Shown: one piece after another, positions 16,613 to 26,065 of the stretch
Layout: each line of letters opens with the position of its first letter
Position numbering within the stretch: the first letter of the stretch is position 1
DNA from: Mycolicibacterium sp. CBMA 226
GTDB taxonomy: Bacteria; Actinomycetota; Actinomycetes; Mycobacteriales; Mycobacteriaceae
Reading direction: 5' to 3'
Assembly (NCBI RefSeq): GCF_009729075.1
Contig: NZ_VTGY01000025.1
Span: 212,640-276,639 of the forward strand
Length of the DNA stretch: 64,000 nucleotides
Position numbers and translations under genes: made by a program
The notes under the pieces: generated by a model
What the model saw: only the letters and a program-made list of their open reading frames with translations
Databases searched by the model: none
Told to the model about the DNA's origin: nothing

Positions 16613-19213
16613 CTACCGTCGCAGCAGTGCGGCGAGGTCGTCGCGGTTGGTGGTGCCGGTCTTGGCCATGGCGCGGTAGATGTGGCCTTCGACAGTGCGA
16701 GTGGACAGGGTGAGTCGTTCGGCGATGGCGCGGCTGGGCAGTCCTTGACCGAGGAGTCGGACGATTTCGCGTTCGCGGTCGGTGAGGGGGAGCGGTTGGG
16801 CTGCCTGCCGCAATGCGGGGGTGACGGCGCCGCATTCTTGGGCCAGTGCTTCCGCGCGGGTCGAGCAGGTGAGTGCCGAGCCGCGCTGGTCATTTCGGCG
16901 GTAGGTGAGTGCGGCGTGGGCGGCGGCGTCGTTGGCCGCGATGAGGTCGCCGATTTCTTCGAAACCTGTTGACACTGTGACGAGTTCGTCGGCATTACCG
17001 GACCCCAGCGCCGATGCGAACCGGGCCGCCAAGTCGGCTCGGGGGCCTTCGACGAGGTGGGTGAGTTCGAGTAGCCGGCCGGCGCCGGACCCGTCGCCGA
17101 ACTGCGCCGCGGTCTGCCACGCCAGCACTTCGTACGCCGGCTGTCCCGCTTCCCGAGCGTTGTTCGCTGCGGTGTGAGCTATGCGTACGGCTTCGGTCAG
17201 CGATCCCTCGGCGGCGGCCACCCAGGCGCGCGCCAGCGTCAATTCGGTGGCGAGGAACAGCAATCCGGGATGCTGGTTCTCGTCCAGTTCTGTCATGGCC
17301 GCTCTGGCGGCCGGCGCGTCGCCGGCCAACGCCAAAGCCTGCGTGATTCCGAGGCGGCAACGGTAGGGCCAACCGCCGAATTCGCCGTACGGTTCCAGTG
17401 CCGTCAGCGCTGCTTGCAAGCGGCTGAGTGCTTCGGCGATTCGCCCACCGGCGAGATGGGCCAGGCCCAGGTGAACTTCACCGCTGAACGGAAACCAGGT
17501 GTCCGCGGTGTCGTGCCAGGCATGCCGTGCCACCAACTCGGCATCATGCAGGCACCCCGCCAGTTTGAGGCCGATCATGTGCCGGTAACTGAGACCATTG
17601 CGGAGCACCGAGCCATTCGGCGCGACGGTGGCCGCCTTCTGGCCGAGCTCCGCCGCTGTCTCGAGTTCGCCGACGCGGCCCAACATCGCCAGCCCACCGA
17701 CCATGGCCCACGAAGCGAGGGCCGCATCCTGTTCGGGCAGCTGGCCGGCCAGCGCAGCGGCAGCCGTCTGCACTGCGGCGGCCGGCCGCCCCAGGTCCGC
17801 GTGGAACGCGGCTCGCTCCGCGGCAAGAATCCGTTTGGCGAGTGGATCGGAAACGGCAGCGTCGGCCGCGTTGAGGATCGCCTCGGCAGTTGTCGGCTGA
17901 CGAAGGCTCCAGTAGGTGTTGTGCCCGCGGAGCGTGGCGACCCGCGCCCGATCCAGATCGGTCTGCGTTTGGTCGGCGAGTGCGGCCAGCTCCTGTTGAG
18001 CCTCCGTCGCGCGACTCGACCAGACCACGCAGTACGCATGTTGAATCTGCGCCGGCATGCCACCCGCGGCGTCCACCGCGGCGCGTGCCAACCGCTCTGC
18101 CAGCGGCATGTCCAGCAGTTGGACTGCTGATCTGGCGGCCGACAGGAACAGTTCCGGCTCGGGCAGTAGGTCGGAATCGAGCGCCAGCGTGGCGCGACGT
18201 ACGAGGACTCGCAAGTCGTCGCGGTCTGCACCGGCCGCCAGGGTGTTCGCGACAATGCCGCGGAGCCGCCGGAGCCGGATCGCCGGAGCGCGTTCGCGCC
18301 GTACTTCGCCGTAGAGCGGGTGCGCCAGCCGTACTTTCGGCGCGCCGTCGCTGTTGTCGAGGGTGATGAGGCTGCGGGTCTCGGCGTCTTCGATTGCCGC
18401 GGGATCGGTGACGTGCGCCAGCAACCGGATATCCATGGGTTCACCGACCGCCAGGATGTCGATCACTTCTGCGACCGTCGTCGGCAGCGCACCCATTCGG
18501 GACTCGATCAGCTCTGCCAGCGCCGGCGCGACCGTGATATTGCCCGTCCACCGCCAGCAGCCACGCTCGGGCACCAGGCGGCCCCCAGTCACCTCCTGCT
18601 CCACGGTGTGATGCAGGTAGAGGGCGTTGCCGTGCGTCAGGCCCCACAGTCGTTGTCCGGCAGCCGGATCGATGACACCGCCGAGGGTGCCGTGCAAGAG
18701 CCTGGCGGTCTCGTCGTACGACAACGGTTGAAGGTCGATGCGATGGAACTCGCCGGCGGACCAAACCTCTTGAACCCCAGCGGGAACCGTCTCGCCGTCG
18801 CGGAGAGTCAGCACAAGTTTTGCCGTCCGTCGACGGACGATCTGATGCAGGACGAAGGCCGACAGATCATCGAGTAGATGAACGTCGTCGACGCCGATGA
18901 TCACCGCGCCGCCGGCTGAGGAGGAGGTCAAGGCGTCGACCATGAGCCGAACGAGCTGTGGGCCGTCCATCCCGGGCGTCACCCAAGTGGCCAACGCACC
19001 GAGGGGCAGCGCGCGTGCCGACGACGTGGCAACTGCCCAATGCGTCGTACAGCCTTCCTCGGCCGCATGCGCCAAGGCTTCCCGTGCGATGCGGCTCTTG
19101 CCGACACCGGCGGCACCGCGAATCACGACGCCGCACGAGTCGGTGTCTGACATCGCGGCGTCGATTGCCGCAAGTTCCTCGTTGCGGCCGGTCAGCGGCC
19201 ATTTCAGGCGCAC
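16613..19213 (-). CDS. LuxR family ATPase transcriptional regulator (LAL/STAND type), copy A
   Basis: An 866-residue regulator. The N-terminal NTPase domain has Walker A GAAGVGKSR (about residue 35) and a Walker B region ending DDVHLLDD; the long middle is helical and TPR-like; the C terminus is a LuxR-type helix-turn-helix (LTDREREIVRLLGQGLPSRA, LSTRTVEGHIYRAMAKTG). Such proteins integrate a ligand and ATP binding before activating transcription. It is a tandem paralog of the next gene: the first 12 residues and the last 20 or so are nearly the same, and the middles have diverged. It lies 74 bases upstream of the P450 unit on the same strand. Confidence 0.93.
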   Translation of the reverse strand: MRLKWPLTGRNEELAAIDAAMSDTDSCGVVIRGAAGVGKSRIAREALAHAAEEGCTTHWAVATSSARALPLGALATWVTPGMDGPQLVRLMVDALTSSSAGGAVIIGVDDVHLLDDLSAFVLHQIVRRRTAKLVLTLRDGETVPAGVQEVWSAGEFHRIDLQPLSYDETARLLHGTLGGVIDPAAGQRLWGLTHGNALYLHHTVEQEVTGGRLVPERGCWRWTGNITVAPALAELIESRMGALPTTVAEVIDILAVGEPMDIRLLAHVTDPAAIEDAETRSLITLDNSDGAPKVRLAHPLYGEVRRERAPAIRLRRLRGIVANTLAAGADRDDLRVLVRRATLALDSDLLPEPELFLSAARSAVQLLDMPLAERLARAAVDAAGGMPAQIQHAYCVVWSSRATEAQQELAALADQTQTDLDRARVATLRGHNTYWSLRQPTTAEAILNAADAAVSDPLAKRILAAERAAFHADLGRPAAAVQTAAAALAGQLPEQDAALASWAMVGGLAMLGRVGELETAAELGQKAATVAPNGSVLRNGLSYRHMIGLKLAGCLHDAELVARHAWHDTADTWFPFSGEVHLGLAHLAGGRIAEALSRLQAALTALEPYGEFGGWPYRCRLGITQALALAGDAPAARAAMTELDENQHPGLLFLATELTLARAWVAAAEGSLTEAVRIAHTAANNAREAGQPAYEVLAWQTAAQFGDGSGAGRLLELTHLVEGPRADLAARFASALGSGNADELVTVSTGFEEIGDLIAANDAAAHAALTYRRNDQRGSALTCSTRAEALAQECGAVTPALRQAAQPLPLTDREREIVRLLGQGLPSRAIAERLTLSTRTVEGHIYRAMAKTGTTNRDDLAALLRR

Positions 19214-19267
19214 GTAGACAGCGTAGGCGGTAACAGCGTTGACCGGGTCATGGCGAGAGTTCCGACA

Positions 19268-21871
19268 TCACCGTCGTAGGAGCGCGGCGAGTTCGTCGCG
19301 GTTGGTGGTGCCGGTTTTGGCCATAGCGCGGTATATGTGGCCTTCGACGGTGCGGGTGGACAGGGTGAGGCGTTCAGCGATGTCCCGGCTGGGTAATCCC
19401 TCGCTGAGGAGTGCGACGATTTCGCGTTCACGGTCGGTCAGCGGCAGCGGTTGGACCACGTGTCGTAGCGCCGGCGTGGTGGCCCCGCAGCGCCGAGCGA
19501 GTGCCTGTGCGCGGGTTGAACACGTGAGTGCCGAACCGCGTTGGTCACGTTTCCGATAGGCCAGTGCCGCGTGGGCGGCCGCGTCAATGGCGGCGATCTG
19601 GTCGCCCAGATCTCCGAAACATGTTGATAGATAGGACAGTTGGTCGGCTTCGCCGGTGCGAAGTGCGGTGGCCAATCGCGCTGCCAGTCCAGCACGGGGG
19701 CCTTCGACGATGCCGGCAAGCTCTGTGAGTCGGTCTGCGCCGGTGCCGTCGCCGAACTGCGCGGCGGTTTGCAGGCACATCACTTCTGCCGCGAATTGCC
19801 CGTTGGATCTGGCGATATCGGCGGTGGCGAGGGCCGTCGATACCGCCGAGCTCACTGCGCCCTGGCAGGCTGCCACCCACGCATGTGCTATCCCATACTC
19901 ATAGTCGAATATCCGCCAGCTCGGATGCCGCTGTCGCTCAAGCTCATTCGATGCTACGACTGCTTCGTCCACGGATCCGCGCATCGCCAGCGCTGTCGTC
20001 CAGGGGAGCTGATAGCGGTATCCCCAGCCGTTGGTCTCACCTTCAGAAAACGCTTCGACTATTGGCATCAACAGTGCACATGCGTCGTCGATACGCCCGT
20101 CGGCCATCGCTGCGCGGCCGGCGATGGCGCCGGCCCGTAGACGAGCTGGCCCAGGCATGTCGTTGGCTTGCAACAGGATACGTGCGGCGGCATCGCAAGC
20201 TTCGCTGACTCGGCCCGCCAGCACCAGCGCGCCGACCCGCGCATCCACGACCGCGAATCGCGTGTAAGCATGCTCGATCCCTCGCGCCATCAAACCATCT
20301 GAGGTATCCGCGGCCGTGATCGCGTCATCAGTGTGGCCGGCGTCACCGGCGGCGAGCGTGATCGCCCAGCCCGCGCTCGGCGCCGCAATTCCGGGCAATC
20401 GCTCAAGGTCAATGCGCGCAGATATCGTCCGTGCGGCTTCAGGGTTCGCCATGACTGCCCAAAACATGGCAAGGAGGGTGTCGATCCAACCTCTGGCCTC
20501 CGGTGTCACAGCCAGCGCAGCAGCCGCGTCGATGAGCTGCTTTGCGCCGTCAGGATCGCGGAGGGTCCACAACTTGATCATCGCCCACACATACGTCAAT
20601 CTCGCGTGATCGACTTCGGTCAGACCGTCGGTCGGCGTTGCGGCGATAACGGCTTCAGCTTCGGGTCCACGGCTCATCCACGACAGCAGGTTGCCGCGAA
20701 CGAAGTACGCCTCGACGCCGGCGCCAGCGCGAATCGCAGCATCGGTCAACCGGTCGGCGAGGGACAGGTCGGCCAGCCACATGGCCCTGACTGCGGCCGT
20801 GAGCAGCAAATGCGGGTCGGGAGTCAGATCGGAATCGACGCACAAAGTGGCGCGGCGCACGAGGATTCGCATGTCTTGGGGATCCTGTGAAGTGGCGAGT
20901 TCGTCAGCGACGACACCCCGCAGCCGTCGCAGTCTCGTCTGGGCGGCGCGGGCACGTCGCACTTCTCCGTACATCGGGTGGGCCAGTCGCACCTCGACGC
21001 CGTCCGAGATCGGTTTCAGGCTGATCAACCCTTGGACTTCGGCTTCTTCGATGCCAGTGGGTTCGACCATTCGTCGGAGGGAGGTCAAGTGGAGCGGTTC
21101 ACCGACAGCCAAGATATCGACGACCTCGATCACCTCGGCTGGCAGATTCTGCATGCGTGCCTCGATCAGTCCGACCAAGCTGGGCGGAACTGAGGGTTCG
21201 CCCGTCCATGTCCACACGCCGCGATGCTTGCGAAGACGCCCCTCGTCCACCTCCTGGTCGACAATGTTGCGCAGATACAGAACGTTGCCGCGGGTACGAG
21301 ACCACAATCGGCGCGCGGCATCGGGGTCGACGCGGCCGTCCAGAGCAGCCATCAACAGAGCCGAAGTCTCTCCTTGCGACAGCGGTTGGAGGTCCAAGCG
21401 GGCCATCGAACCACCCGACCGCAGTTCTTCCAGTCCCGCCGGCACCGGCTCGCCGTCGCGCAGAGTCAGGACGACTCTGGCTGATCGGCGCTGGATGATC
21501 TGGTGGACGACGAAGACCGACAGGTCGTCGAGCAGATGGGCGTCGTCGACGACCACGACGACACGTGTGCCCTGCGGTGCGGCGGTCAGCGAATCGATCA
21601 CCCCGCGTACCAATTGGAGAGAATCCGCGGTCGGCGGCGCCCATGATGCGAACGCGCCCAACGGGAGCGCCCGTGCCGAGGCGGTGCCGACTGCCCACCG
21701 GATCTGGGTGTGCATTGACGTCAAGGCACGTAACGCGTCTCGGGCCACTCGGCTTTTTCCGACGCCCGCTGGACCGGACAGCACAATCCCCGCCAATGTC
21801 GGGTCCGACATGGCGTCGGCGATGACCCGCACTTCCTCGTTGCGGCCGGTCAGCGGCCATTTCAACCGCAT
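19268..21871 (-). CDS. LuxR family ATPase transcriptional regulator (LAL/STAND type), copy B
   Basis: An 867-residue paralog of the downstream regulator. Walker A is GPAGVGKSR, the Walker B region is VVVVDDAHLLDD, and the C-terminal LuxR helix-turn-helix is LTDREREIVALLSEGLPSRD followed by LSTRTVEGHIYRAMAKTG. The two genes are 54 bases apart with no dyad between them, so they are probably co-transcribed. The divergent region upstream (21872-22046) contains the same 16-bp dyad that precedes the P450 unit, which may also autoregulate this gene. Near-identical recognition helices suggest both copies bind the same site. Confidence 0.93.
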   Translation of the reverse strand: MRLKWPLTGRNEEVRVIADAMSDPTLAGIVLSGPAGVGKSRVARDALRALTSMHTQIRWAVGTASARALPLGAFASWAPPTADSLQLVRGVIDSLTAAPQGTRVVVVVDDAHLLDDLSVFVVHQIIQRRSARVVLTLRDGEPVPAGLEELRSGGSMARLDLQPLSQGETSALLMAALDGRVDPDAARRLWSRTRGNVLYLRNIVDQEVDEGRLRKHRGVWTWTGEPSVPPSLVGLIEARMQNLPAEVIEVVDILAVGEPLHLTSLRRMVEPTGIEEAEVQGLISLKPISDGVEVRLAHPMYGEVRRARAAQTRLRRLRGVVADELATSQDPQDMRILVRRATLCVDSDLTPDPHLLLTAAVRAMWLADLSLADRLTDAAIRAGAGVEAYFVRGNLLSWMSRGPEAEAVIAATPTDGLTEVDHARLTYVWAMIKLWTLRDPDGAKQLIDAAAALAVTPEARGWIDTLLAMFWAVMANPEAARTISARIDLERLPGIAAPSAGWAITLAAGDAGHTDDAITAADTSDGLMARGIEHAYTRFAVVDARVGALVLAGRVSEACDAAARILLQANDMPGPARLRAGAIAGRAAMADGRIDDACALLMPIVEAFSEGETNGWGYRYQLPWTTALAMRGSVDEAVVASNELERQRHPSWRIFDYEYGIAHAWVAACQGAVSSAVSTALATADIARSNGQFAAEVMCLQTAAQFGDGTGADRLTELAGIVEGPRAGLAARLATALRTGEADQLSYLSTCFGDLGDQIAAIDAAAHAALAYRKRDQRGSALTCSTRAQALARRCGATTPALRHVVQPLPLTDREREIVALLSEGLPSRDIAERLTLSTRTVEGHIYRAMAKTGTTNRDELAALLRR

Positions 21872-21953
21872 TGGAACAGGGTAGTTCGCAGCCGTCTGCC
21901 GTGCACAGATGGGAACTACGCGGGTAGGCGAGCGCGACTCTGCGTGCGAACTC

Positions 21954-21998
21954 GAGTACCCGTCTACTCGCGCTCAGGGGCCGTCGTCACCGCACGCT
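21954..21998 (+). promoter_or_regulatory. LuxR-box-like dyad plus -10 element, second copy
   Basis: The dyad GAGTACCCGTCTACTC (21954-21969, extended to 6-base arms CGAGTA/TACTCG) is followed after 23 bases by CACGCT (21993-21998), as at the P450 unit. Here the start codon is 48 bases further on and has a ribosome-binding site, so the transcript has a leader of about 40 bases. The dyad is also 82 bases upstream of the divergent LuxR copy B gene. Confidence 0.7.
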
Positions 21999-22046
21999 GA
22001 GGTTCAGAGCGGCACTCGATCGCCGCAATCCCGAAAGGTGACGATC

Positions 22047-22250
22047 ATGAGCTACACCCTGAACCTCGGCTGGACGCACGCCGTGACCCTGCACGCGCCG
22101 CCCATGCCCCGGTGGTTGGCCAACGCGGAGCGGGCCGTGAGCCAGGCGGTGCATTGGCTGACCGAGGAGCGCGGCGTGAGCCCCGTCTACGAGACACATG
22201 CCGGCTACATCGAGGACGCGCTCATGGCGCGTGAAATGCACCGGCTGTGA
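22047..22250 (+). CDS. small hypothetical protein, probable LuxR target
   Basis: A 67-residue protein of unknown function. The ATG follows GAAAGGTG at good spacing, and the dyad/CACGCT promoter lies upstream, so it looks like a real expressed gene. The sequence has a hydrophobic/Trp start (YTLNLGWTHAVTLHAPP) and a helical C-terminal part, with no Cys and no membrane segment. It shares its promoter architecture with the P450 unit at 15.1-16.5 kb, so it belongs to the same small regulon. Confidence 0.75.
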   Translation: MSYTLNLGWTHAVTLHAPPMPRWLANAERAVSQAVHWLTEERGVSPVYETHAGYIEDALMAREMHRL

Positions 22251-22261
22251 ACGCTTTTGGG

Positions 22262-23311
22262 CTATCCGGCGAACCGTCCCGTGACCGGCGGCAGATCTTT
22301 GAGCGTCAGGATGCCCGGCGCCGCGGCCACCACCGCGGGTACTGCATTGGTCACCGGCAGCGCCGTGTAGATCATGCCGAGGCCGTTGAGGCTGACCTCG
22401 CTCCAGTCCTTCGACGGGAGGCAGTAGACGACGGTACGCATGTTGGGCACGCCGAACACCTGGATGACGTGACCGTGTGCGACGGGCTTGGGCGGGGTGA
22501 CGTGGTTGCCCATGATCCAGTTGAAGCCGACGCTGACGACGTTCTTGTCGCCGACCCAGCCGCGGTGATACCCGTAGACGCTGGCGACGGTGCCCTTGGG
22601 GATCTGCATGAACCCCAGGTCGGAGTCTTCGGTGGCGGGGGTGAAGGTGACGTCGAAGGTGATCCGGTCGAGCTTGGCACCGATGGCGTCGGCCATCATC
22701 GCGGCTGACTCGGCGAACACTTCGCTTTCCAGCCGCACGCTCTCGGCCAGGCCCGGCGTCTCGGGGTCCTTGCCGAAGCCCATCGCGGCCATGGTGCCGG
22801 CCGATTCATAGACGCCGCAGTCGACCGATTCGGTGATGCGGATTTCGTCGACGCTCTCGCACGCGCTGGACAGCACCATGCCCATCATGTTTGTCAGGCC
22901 GGGGTGAGCGCCGCTGCCGAAGATCGTGGAATTGCCTGCCTCGCAAGCCTTCTGGATGCGCGCGAGGTCTTCCGGCGACTGCTTGCCGCCGGTGATCCAG
23001 GCCGCGCTGGAACAGACGTTGATGCCCGATTCCAGGAGCCGGACCAATTCGTCGACGCTGGGCCAGATCGGGTTGTAACAGCAGGCGTCCGGCTTGAGGG
23101 CAACGAGTTCTTCGATGTTGTTGGTGGCCTTGATGCCGGTGGGCTCGGGCCACCCGGCGAGTTCGGCGGCGTCCACTCCCACCTTGTCGGCGCCGTAGGC
23201 GTAGACGCCCACGAGTTCCATGTCGTCACGAGCGATGATCGCGTGCAGGGACCGTTTGCCGATGTTGCCGGTGGTCCACTGGATGACGCGAAGCGGGCGG
23301 TCGGTGGTCAT
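22262..23311 (-). CDS. NAD(P)-binding dihydrodipicolinate reductase-like dehydrogenase
   Basis: A 349-residue protein with an N-terminal Rossmann motif (VIQWTTGNIGKRSL) and the fold of dihydrodipicolinate reductase / 2,4-diaminopentanoate dehydrogenase relatives, a family that is very expanded in mycobacteria. The real DapB motifs for diaminopimelate synthesis are missing, so lysine synthesis is unlikely. It converges on the 67-residue gene (11-base gap) and is divergent from the TetR gene 152 bases away, which may control it. The substrate is unknown. Confidence 0.85.
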   Translation of the reverse strand: MTTDRPLRVIQWTTGNIGKRSLHAIIARDDMELVGVYAYGADKVGVDAAELAGWPEPTGIKATNNIEELVALKPDACCYNPIWPSVDELVRLLESGINVCSSAAWITGGKQSPEDLARIQKACEAGNSTIFGSGAHPGLTNMMGMVLSSACESVDEIRITESVDCGVYESAGTMAAMGFGKDPETPGLAESVRLESEVFAESAAMMADAIGAKLDRITFDVTFTPATEDSDLGFMQIPKGTVASVYGYHRGWVGDKNVVSVGFNWIMGNHVTPPKPVAHGHVIQVFGVPNMRTVVYCLPSKDWSEVSLNGLGMIYTALPVTNAVPAVVAAAPGILTLKDLPPVTGRFAG

Positions 23312-23451
23312 GGAGGCCTCCTCGTTGGGGCTGTGCGCTTTCGCTAGACACTATGCCGCAGGTGTCTACCCGGGTTCGGGGGTCTCCCTCGCGGGCTGAC
23401 ACGGTTGTGGCTACAGTGTTGCCATTATCAAGGTGTGCTGTCAAGTGTGGT

Positions 23452-23457
23452 CATACT
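23452..23457 (+). promoter_or_regulatory. -10 box of a leaderless TetR gene promoter
   Basis: CATACT ends 6 bases before the TetR ATG at 23464, which has no ribosome-binding site. I could not place a convincing -35 element. Confidence 0.4.
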
Positions 23458-23463
23458 GCCTGT

Positions 23464-24213
23464 ATGGCACGAACACCGCGCACGCCCGTCGACACGGCGG
23501 CTACCCCCGCAGTCCGCTCGCCCGGACGACCCAAGGTTCCGTTTGATCGGATTGTCGCGACGGCGCTGCAAATCGTCGACGACGAGGGCGCCGACGCTCT
23601 GTCGATGCGTGTCTTGGCTCAGCGGCTCGACTCGGGAACTGCGACCCTGTATCGGCACGTCTCGAACAGGGCCGAGCTGATCGCTCATGTCATTGATCGC
23701 GTACTCGGTGAGATCGACTACGTGCCGGATGATTCCGGTAGCCGAACATGGCAGGAAGACTGCGCCGCAAGCGCGCACGCCATGTTCGACGCGCTCAGCC
23801 GGCACAGGAACGTCGCACCCCTGCTGGCCGACCACGTGCCGGTCGGTCCGAACGCGATGGCACACCGCGAACGCGTGTTGACGCGATTGCTGGCCACTGG
23901 CTTCACGCCAGAGTTGGCGGCCAAAACGCACGCCACCGTCGCGCGATACGTGTTGGGTTTCGCTGTGCAGCTACGAGGAGACGAGGCCTCCGATGCGCAG
24001 GAATCTGGGGACCTCTCGGCGCACTTTCATCATCTGAACCCGGAATCGTTTCCCTCGACGTACGCGATCGCCGAGGTGCTGCCGATACCACTGCGCGAGG
24101 AGTTCGAATTTGGCCTGCGGATGATCATTGTTGGGGTGACGGACCTCTATGACGCCCTCGACCGTCACGCGCGCGCCGGCAAGACGGTCCGAAACCGTAA
24201 GAAACCGGAGTAG
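23464..24213 (+). CDS. TetR family transcriptional regulator
   Basis: A 249-residue repressor. The N-terminal helix-turn-helix (FDRIVATALQIVDDEGADALSMRVLAQRL, then GTATLYRHVSNRAELI) spans about residues 25-75, and the remainder is the ligand-binding domain of the TetR_C class. The start at ATG 23464 is supported by a -10 box placed for a leaderless transcript. It lies between a divergent DapB-like dehydrogenase and a codirectional MFS exporter, so it most likely controls one or both. Confidence 0.92.
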   Translation: MARTPRTPVDTAATPAVRSPGRPKVPFDRIVATALQIVDDEGADALSMRVLAQRLDSGTATLYRHVSNRAELIAHVIDRVLGEIDYVPDDSGSRTWQEDCAASAHAMFDALSRHRNVAPLLADHVPVGPNAMAHRERVLTRLLATGFTPELAAKTHATVARYVLGFAVQLRGDEASDAQESGDLSAHFHHLNPESFPSTYAIAEVLPIPLREEFEFGLRMIIVGVTDLYDALDRHARAGKTVRNRKKPE

Positions 24214-24351
24214 GCCGCACGGAGCCTGCGGGCTCTATCGCACTACTGCAACGAGATTCGCCAATTGGGGCGGCCATGCCGGCGGGAGTAAATCCCTCCG
24301 CAAAACCAGCGAACCTGCTGCCAGGATTGTGGCGGCGGCCGTTGATCCTGT

Positions 24352-24357
24352 AATAAT
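24352..24357 (+). promoter_or_regulatory. -10 box of a leaderless MFS gene promoter
   Basis: AATAAT ends 7 bases before ATG 24365. The 11 bases ATGGTAACCAT between them form a small palindrome over the start and could be an operator, perhaps for the upstream TetR protein. Confidence 0.45.
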
Positions 24358-24364
24358 GGTAACC

Positions 24365-25639
24365 ATGTTGCCAAAATTGGCGGGTCGCGCACCCGTCGTG
24401 CGGCCGGACCGCGGAACCAACTTCCGTCGAGCAGTTCCGGTGCTCCTGTTGGCCTACACATTCGCCGCGATCATGGCCGGCACGACCCTGCCGACCCCGA
24501 TGTACTCGCTCTACGCCAAGCAGATTCATTTCTCGGTGTTGACCACCACCGTTATCTATGCCGTCTACGCGGGCGGTGTTCTGGCCGCGCTGCTGGCTTT
24601 TGGCCGTTGGTCCGATGTCATCGGGCGCAAGCCGGTGTTGATCGCAGGAGTCGTTGCAGCCGGCGCCAGTTCAGGAGTGTTCCTTGACGCTGATACCGTG
24701 CCGATGCTCCTGGTCGGCCGCGCGCTGTCAGGATTGTCCGCAGGACTGTTCACCGGCGCCGCGACGGCTGCCATCATCGAAGCTGCGCCGCCGCGGTTGC
24801 GTTCCCACAGTTCGGCGATCGCGACCATCGCGAACATCGGCGGCTTGGGGGTAGGGCCGGTACTGTCCGGCATTCTTGTCGAATACGCACCCGCGCCATT
24901 GCATCTGACTTTTGTCGTTCACGTTGTCTTCGTTCTGCTGGCCGGGCTCGCGGTGTTGGTGGTGCCGGAAACCTCTACCCGCACTGGCCAACTCGGTTTC
25001 CAACCACCTTCGGTACCCCCACAGCTGCGTCACGTGTTTGCCATCGCCGCGGGCGCGGGGTTTTGCGGTTTCGCTGTGATGGGGTTGTTCACCGCTGTTG
25101 CTCCAACGTTCCTCACGAGCTTGATCGGTGTGACCAATCATGCGGTGGCAGGGCTGATGGTCGCGTCGATCTACAGCGCTTCGGCCGTGGCCCAGATTGC
25201 CGCGGTGCGAGCGGCGCCGCGGCGCGCGATCATTTTCGGTTGCGTCGCCCTTGTTCTCGGCATGATGATTCTTGCTCTGGCCCTTCGATTTTCGTCCTTC
25301 ACGGCCCTCATCGCCGCAGCGCTGGTATGCGGCGCAGGCCATGGCATCAGCTTCGGCAGGGGATTGGCGGCGGTCACCACCGAGGCGCTACCCGAACAGC
25401 GAGCCGGGGTCAGCTCGACATACTTCATTGTGGCGTACGTTGCGATCTCGCTGCCGGTAATAGGCGAGGGCTTCGCCGCGCATGTGTGGGGATTGCGCAC
25501 CGCCGGAATGTGTTTCGCTGCGGCGGTCGCCGCTCTTGCGGGCCTGTGCCTGTTGATGAGTGTCACGCAAAGCCTTCGTGCTACGCGCGAAGAGTGTGCT
25601 GCCGGGCGAGCAAACCCTCGGGAAACCTTCGACGACTGA
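24365..25639 (+). CDS. MFS transporter
   Basis: A 424-residue major facilitator with about 12 predicted membrane segments and the loop 2-3 motif (GRWSDVIGRKPVL). It resembles drug or metabolite exporters. The promoter suggests a leaderless start at ATG 24365 rather than the in-frame ATG three codons earlier. It follows the TetR gene by 151 bases, the common repressor-exporter arrangement. The substrate may be a compound handled by the nearby monooxygenase/hydrolase cluster, but nothing in the sequence fixes this. Confidence 0.92.
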   Translation: MLPKLAGRAPVVRPDRGTNFRRAVPVLLLAYTFAAIMAGTTLPTPMYSLYAKQIHFSVLTTTVIYAVYAGGVLAALLAFGRWSDVIGRKPVLIAGVVAAGASSGVFLDADTVPMLLVGRALSGLSAGLFTGAATAAIIEAAPPRLRSHSSAIATIANIGGLGVGPVLSGILVEYAPAPLHLTFVVHVVFVLLAGLAVLVVPETSTRTGQLGFQPPSVPPQLRHVFAIAAGAGFCGFAVMGLFTAVAPTFLTSLIGVTNHAVAGLMVASIYSASAVAQIAAVRAAPRRAIIFGCVALVLGMMILALALRFSSFTALIAAALVCGAGHGISFGRGLAAVTTEALPEQRAGVSSTYFIVAYVAISLPVIGEGFAAHVWGLRTAGMCFAAAVAALAGLCLLMSVTQSLRATREECAAGRANPRETFDD

Positions 25640-25665
25640 CTATTGGGCAGTGACGCTGCCTCTAC

Positions 25666-26028
25666 GTGAATGGAATGGATATGGATTTGGTTAGGGTCGT
25701 CGCGGCCATTCTTTTCGCCGCGGTGTGCGCCGGCTCCGCTGTGCCAACTCTTGCCGGTGCCCCCGCGATGCGTGACGCTGCAGAGCATTTCGGCATCTCA
25801 TGGTCGCGCTACCGCTTGATTGGTGTCGCACTGATCGCCGCCGCGGCGGGCATCGCCGCTGGGTTCCGTTGGCCCGTATGCGGGGTTCTCGCCGCATCGG
25901 GCATGGTGCTCTTGCTCGTCGGCGCCGTGTACTTCCACCTCATGGCGCGCGATCCTCTGGTGAAACTGCTTCCGGCCGTGGTGACCTTGGCAATCGCCGC
26001 CGCCTACCTTGCTGGCTTCGCTGCCTAG
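25666..26028 (+). CDS. DoxX family membrane protein
   Basis: A 120-residue membrane protein with four hydrophobic segments, of the DoxX-like class. The motif HFGISWSRYRLIGVALI between segments 1 and 2 is typical. DoxX proteins are often linked to redox or thiol stress, but the small actinobacterial type here has no established role. It follows the MFS gene by 26 bases and converges on the monooxygenase gene. The start may be GTG 25666 or one of the ATGs at 25675 and 25681; none has a strong ribosome-binding site. Confidence 0.82.
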   Translation: MNGMDMDLVRVVAAILFAAVCAGSAVPTLAGAPAMRDAAEHFGISWSRYRLIGVALIAAAAGIAAGFRWPVCGVLAASGMVLLLVGAVYFHLMARDPLVKLLPAVVTLAIAAAYLAGFAA

Positions 26029-26065
26029 GGACAGCACGCGCGCCAGCTGGGTCGCGCATCCGTGC

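Noticed and set aside
22262..23311. dapB for lysine biosynthesis
   Set aside because: It has the Rossmann core only. The dihydrodipicolinate active-site motif is absent, and this family is multi-copy in mycobacteria.
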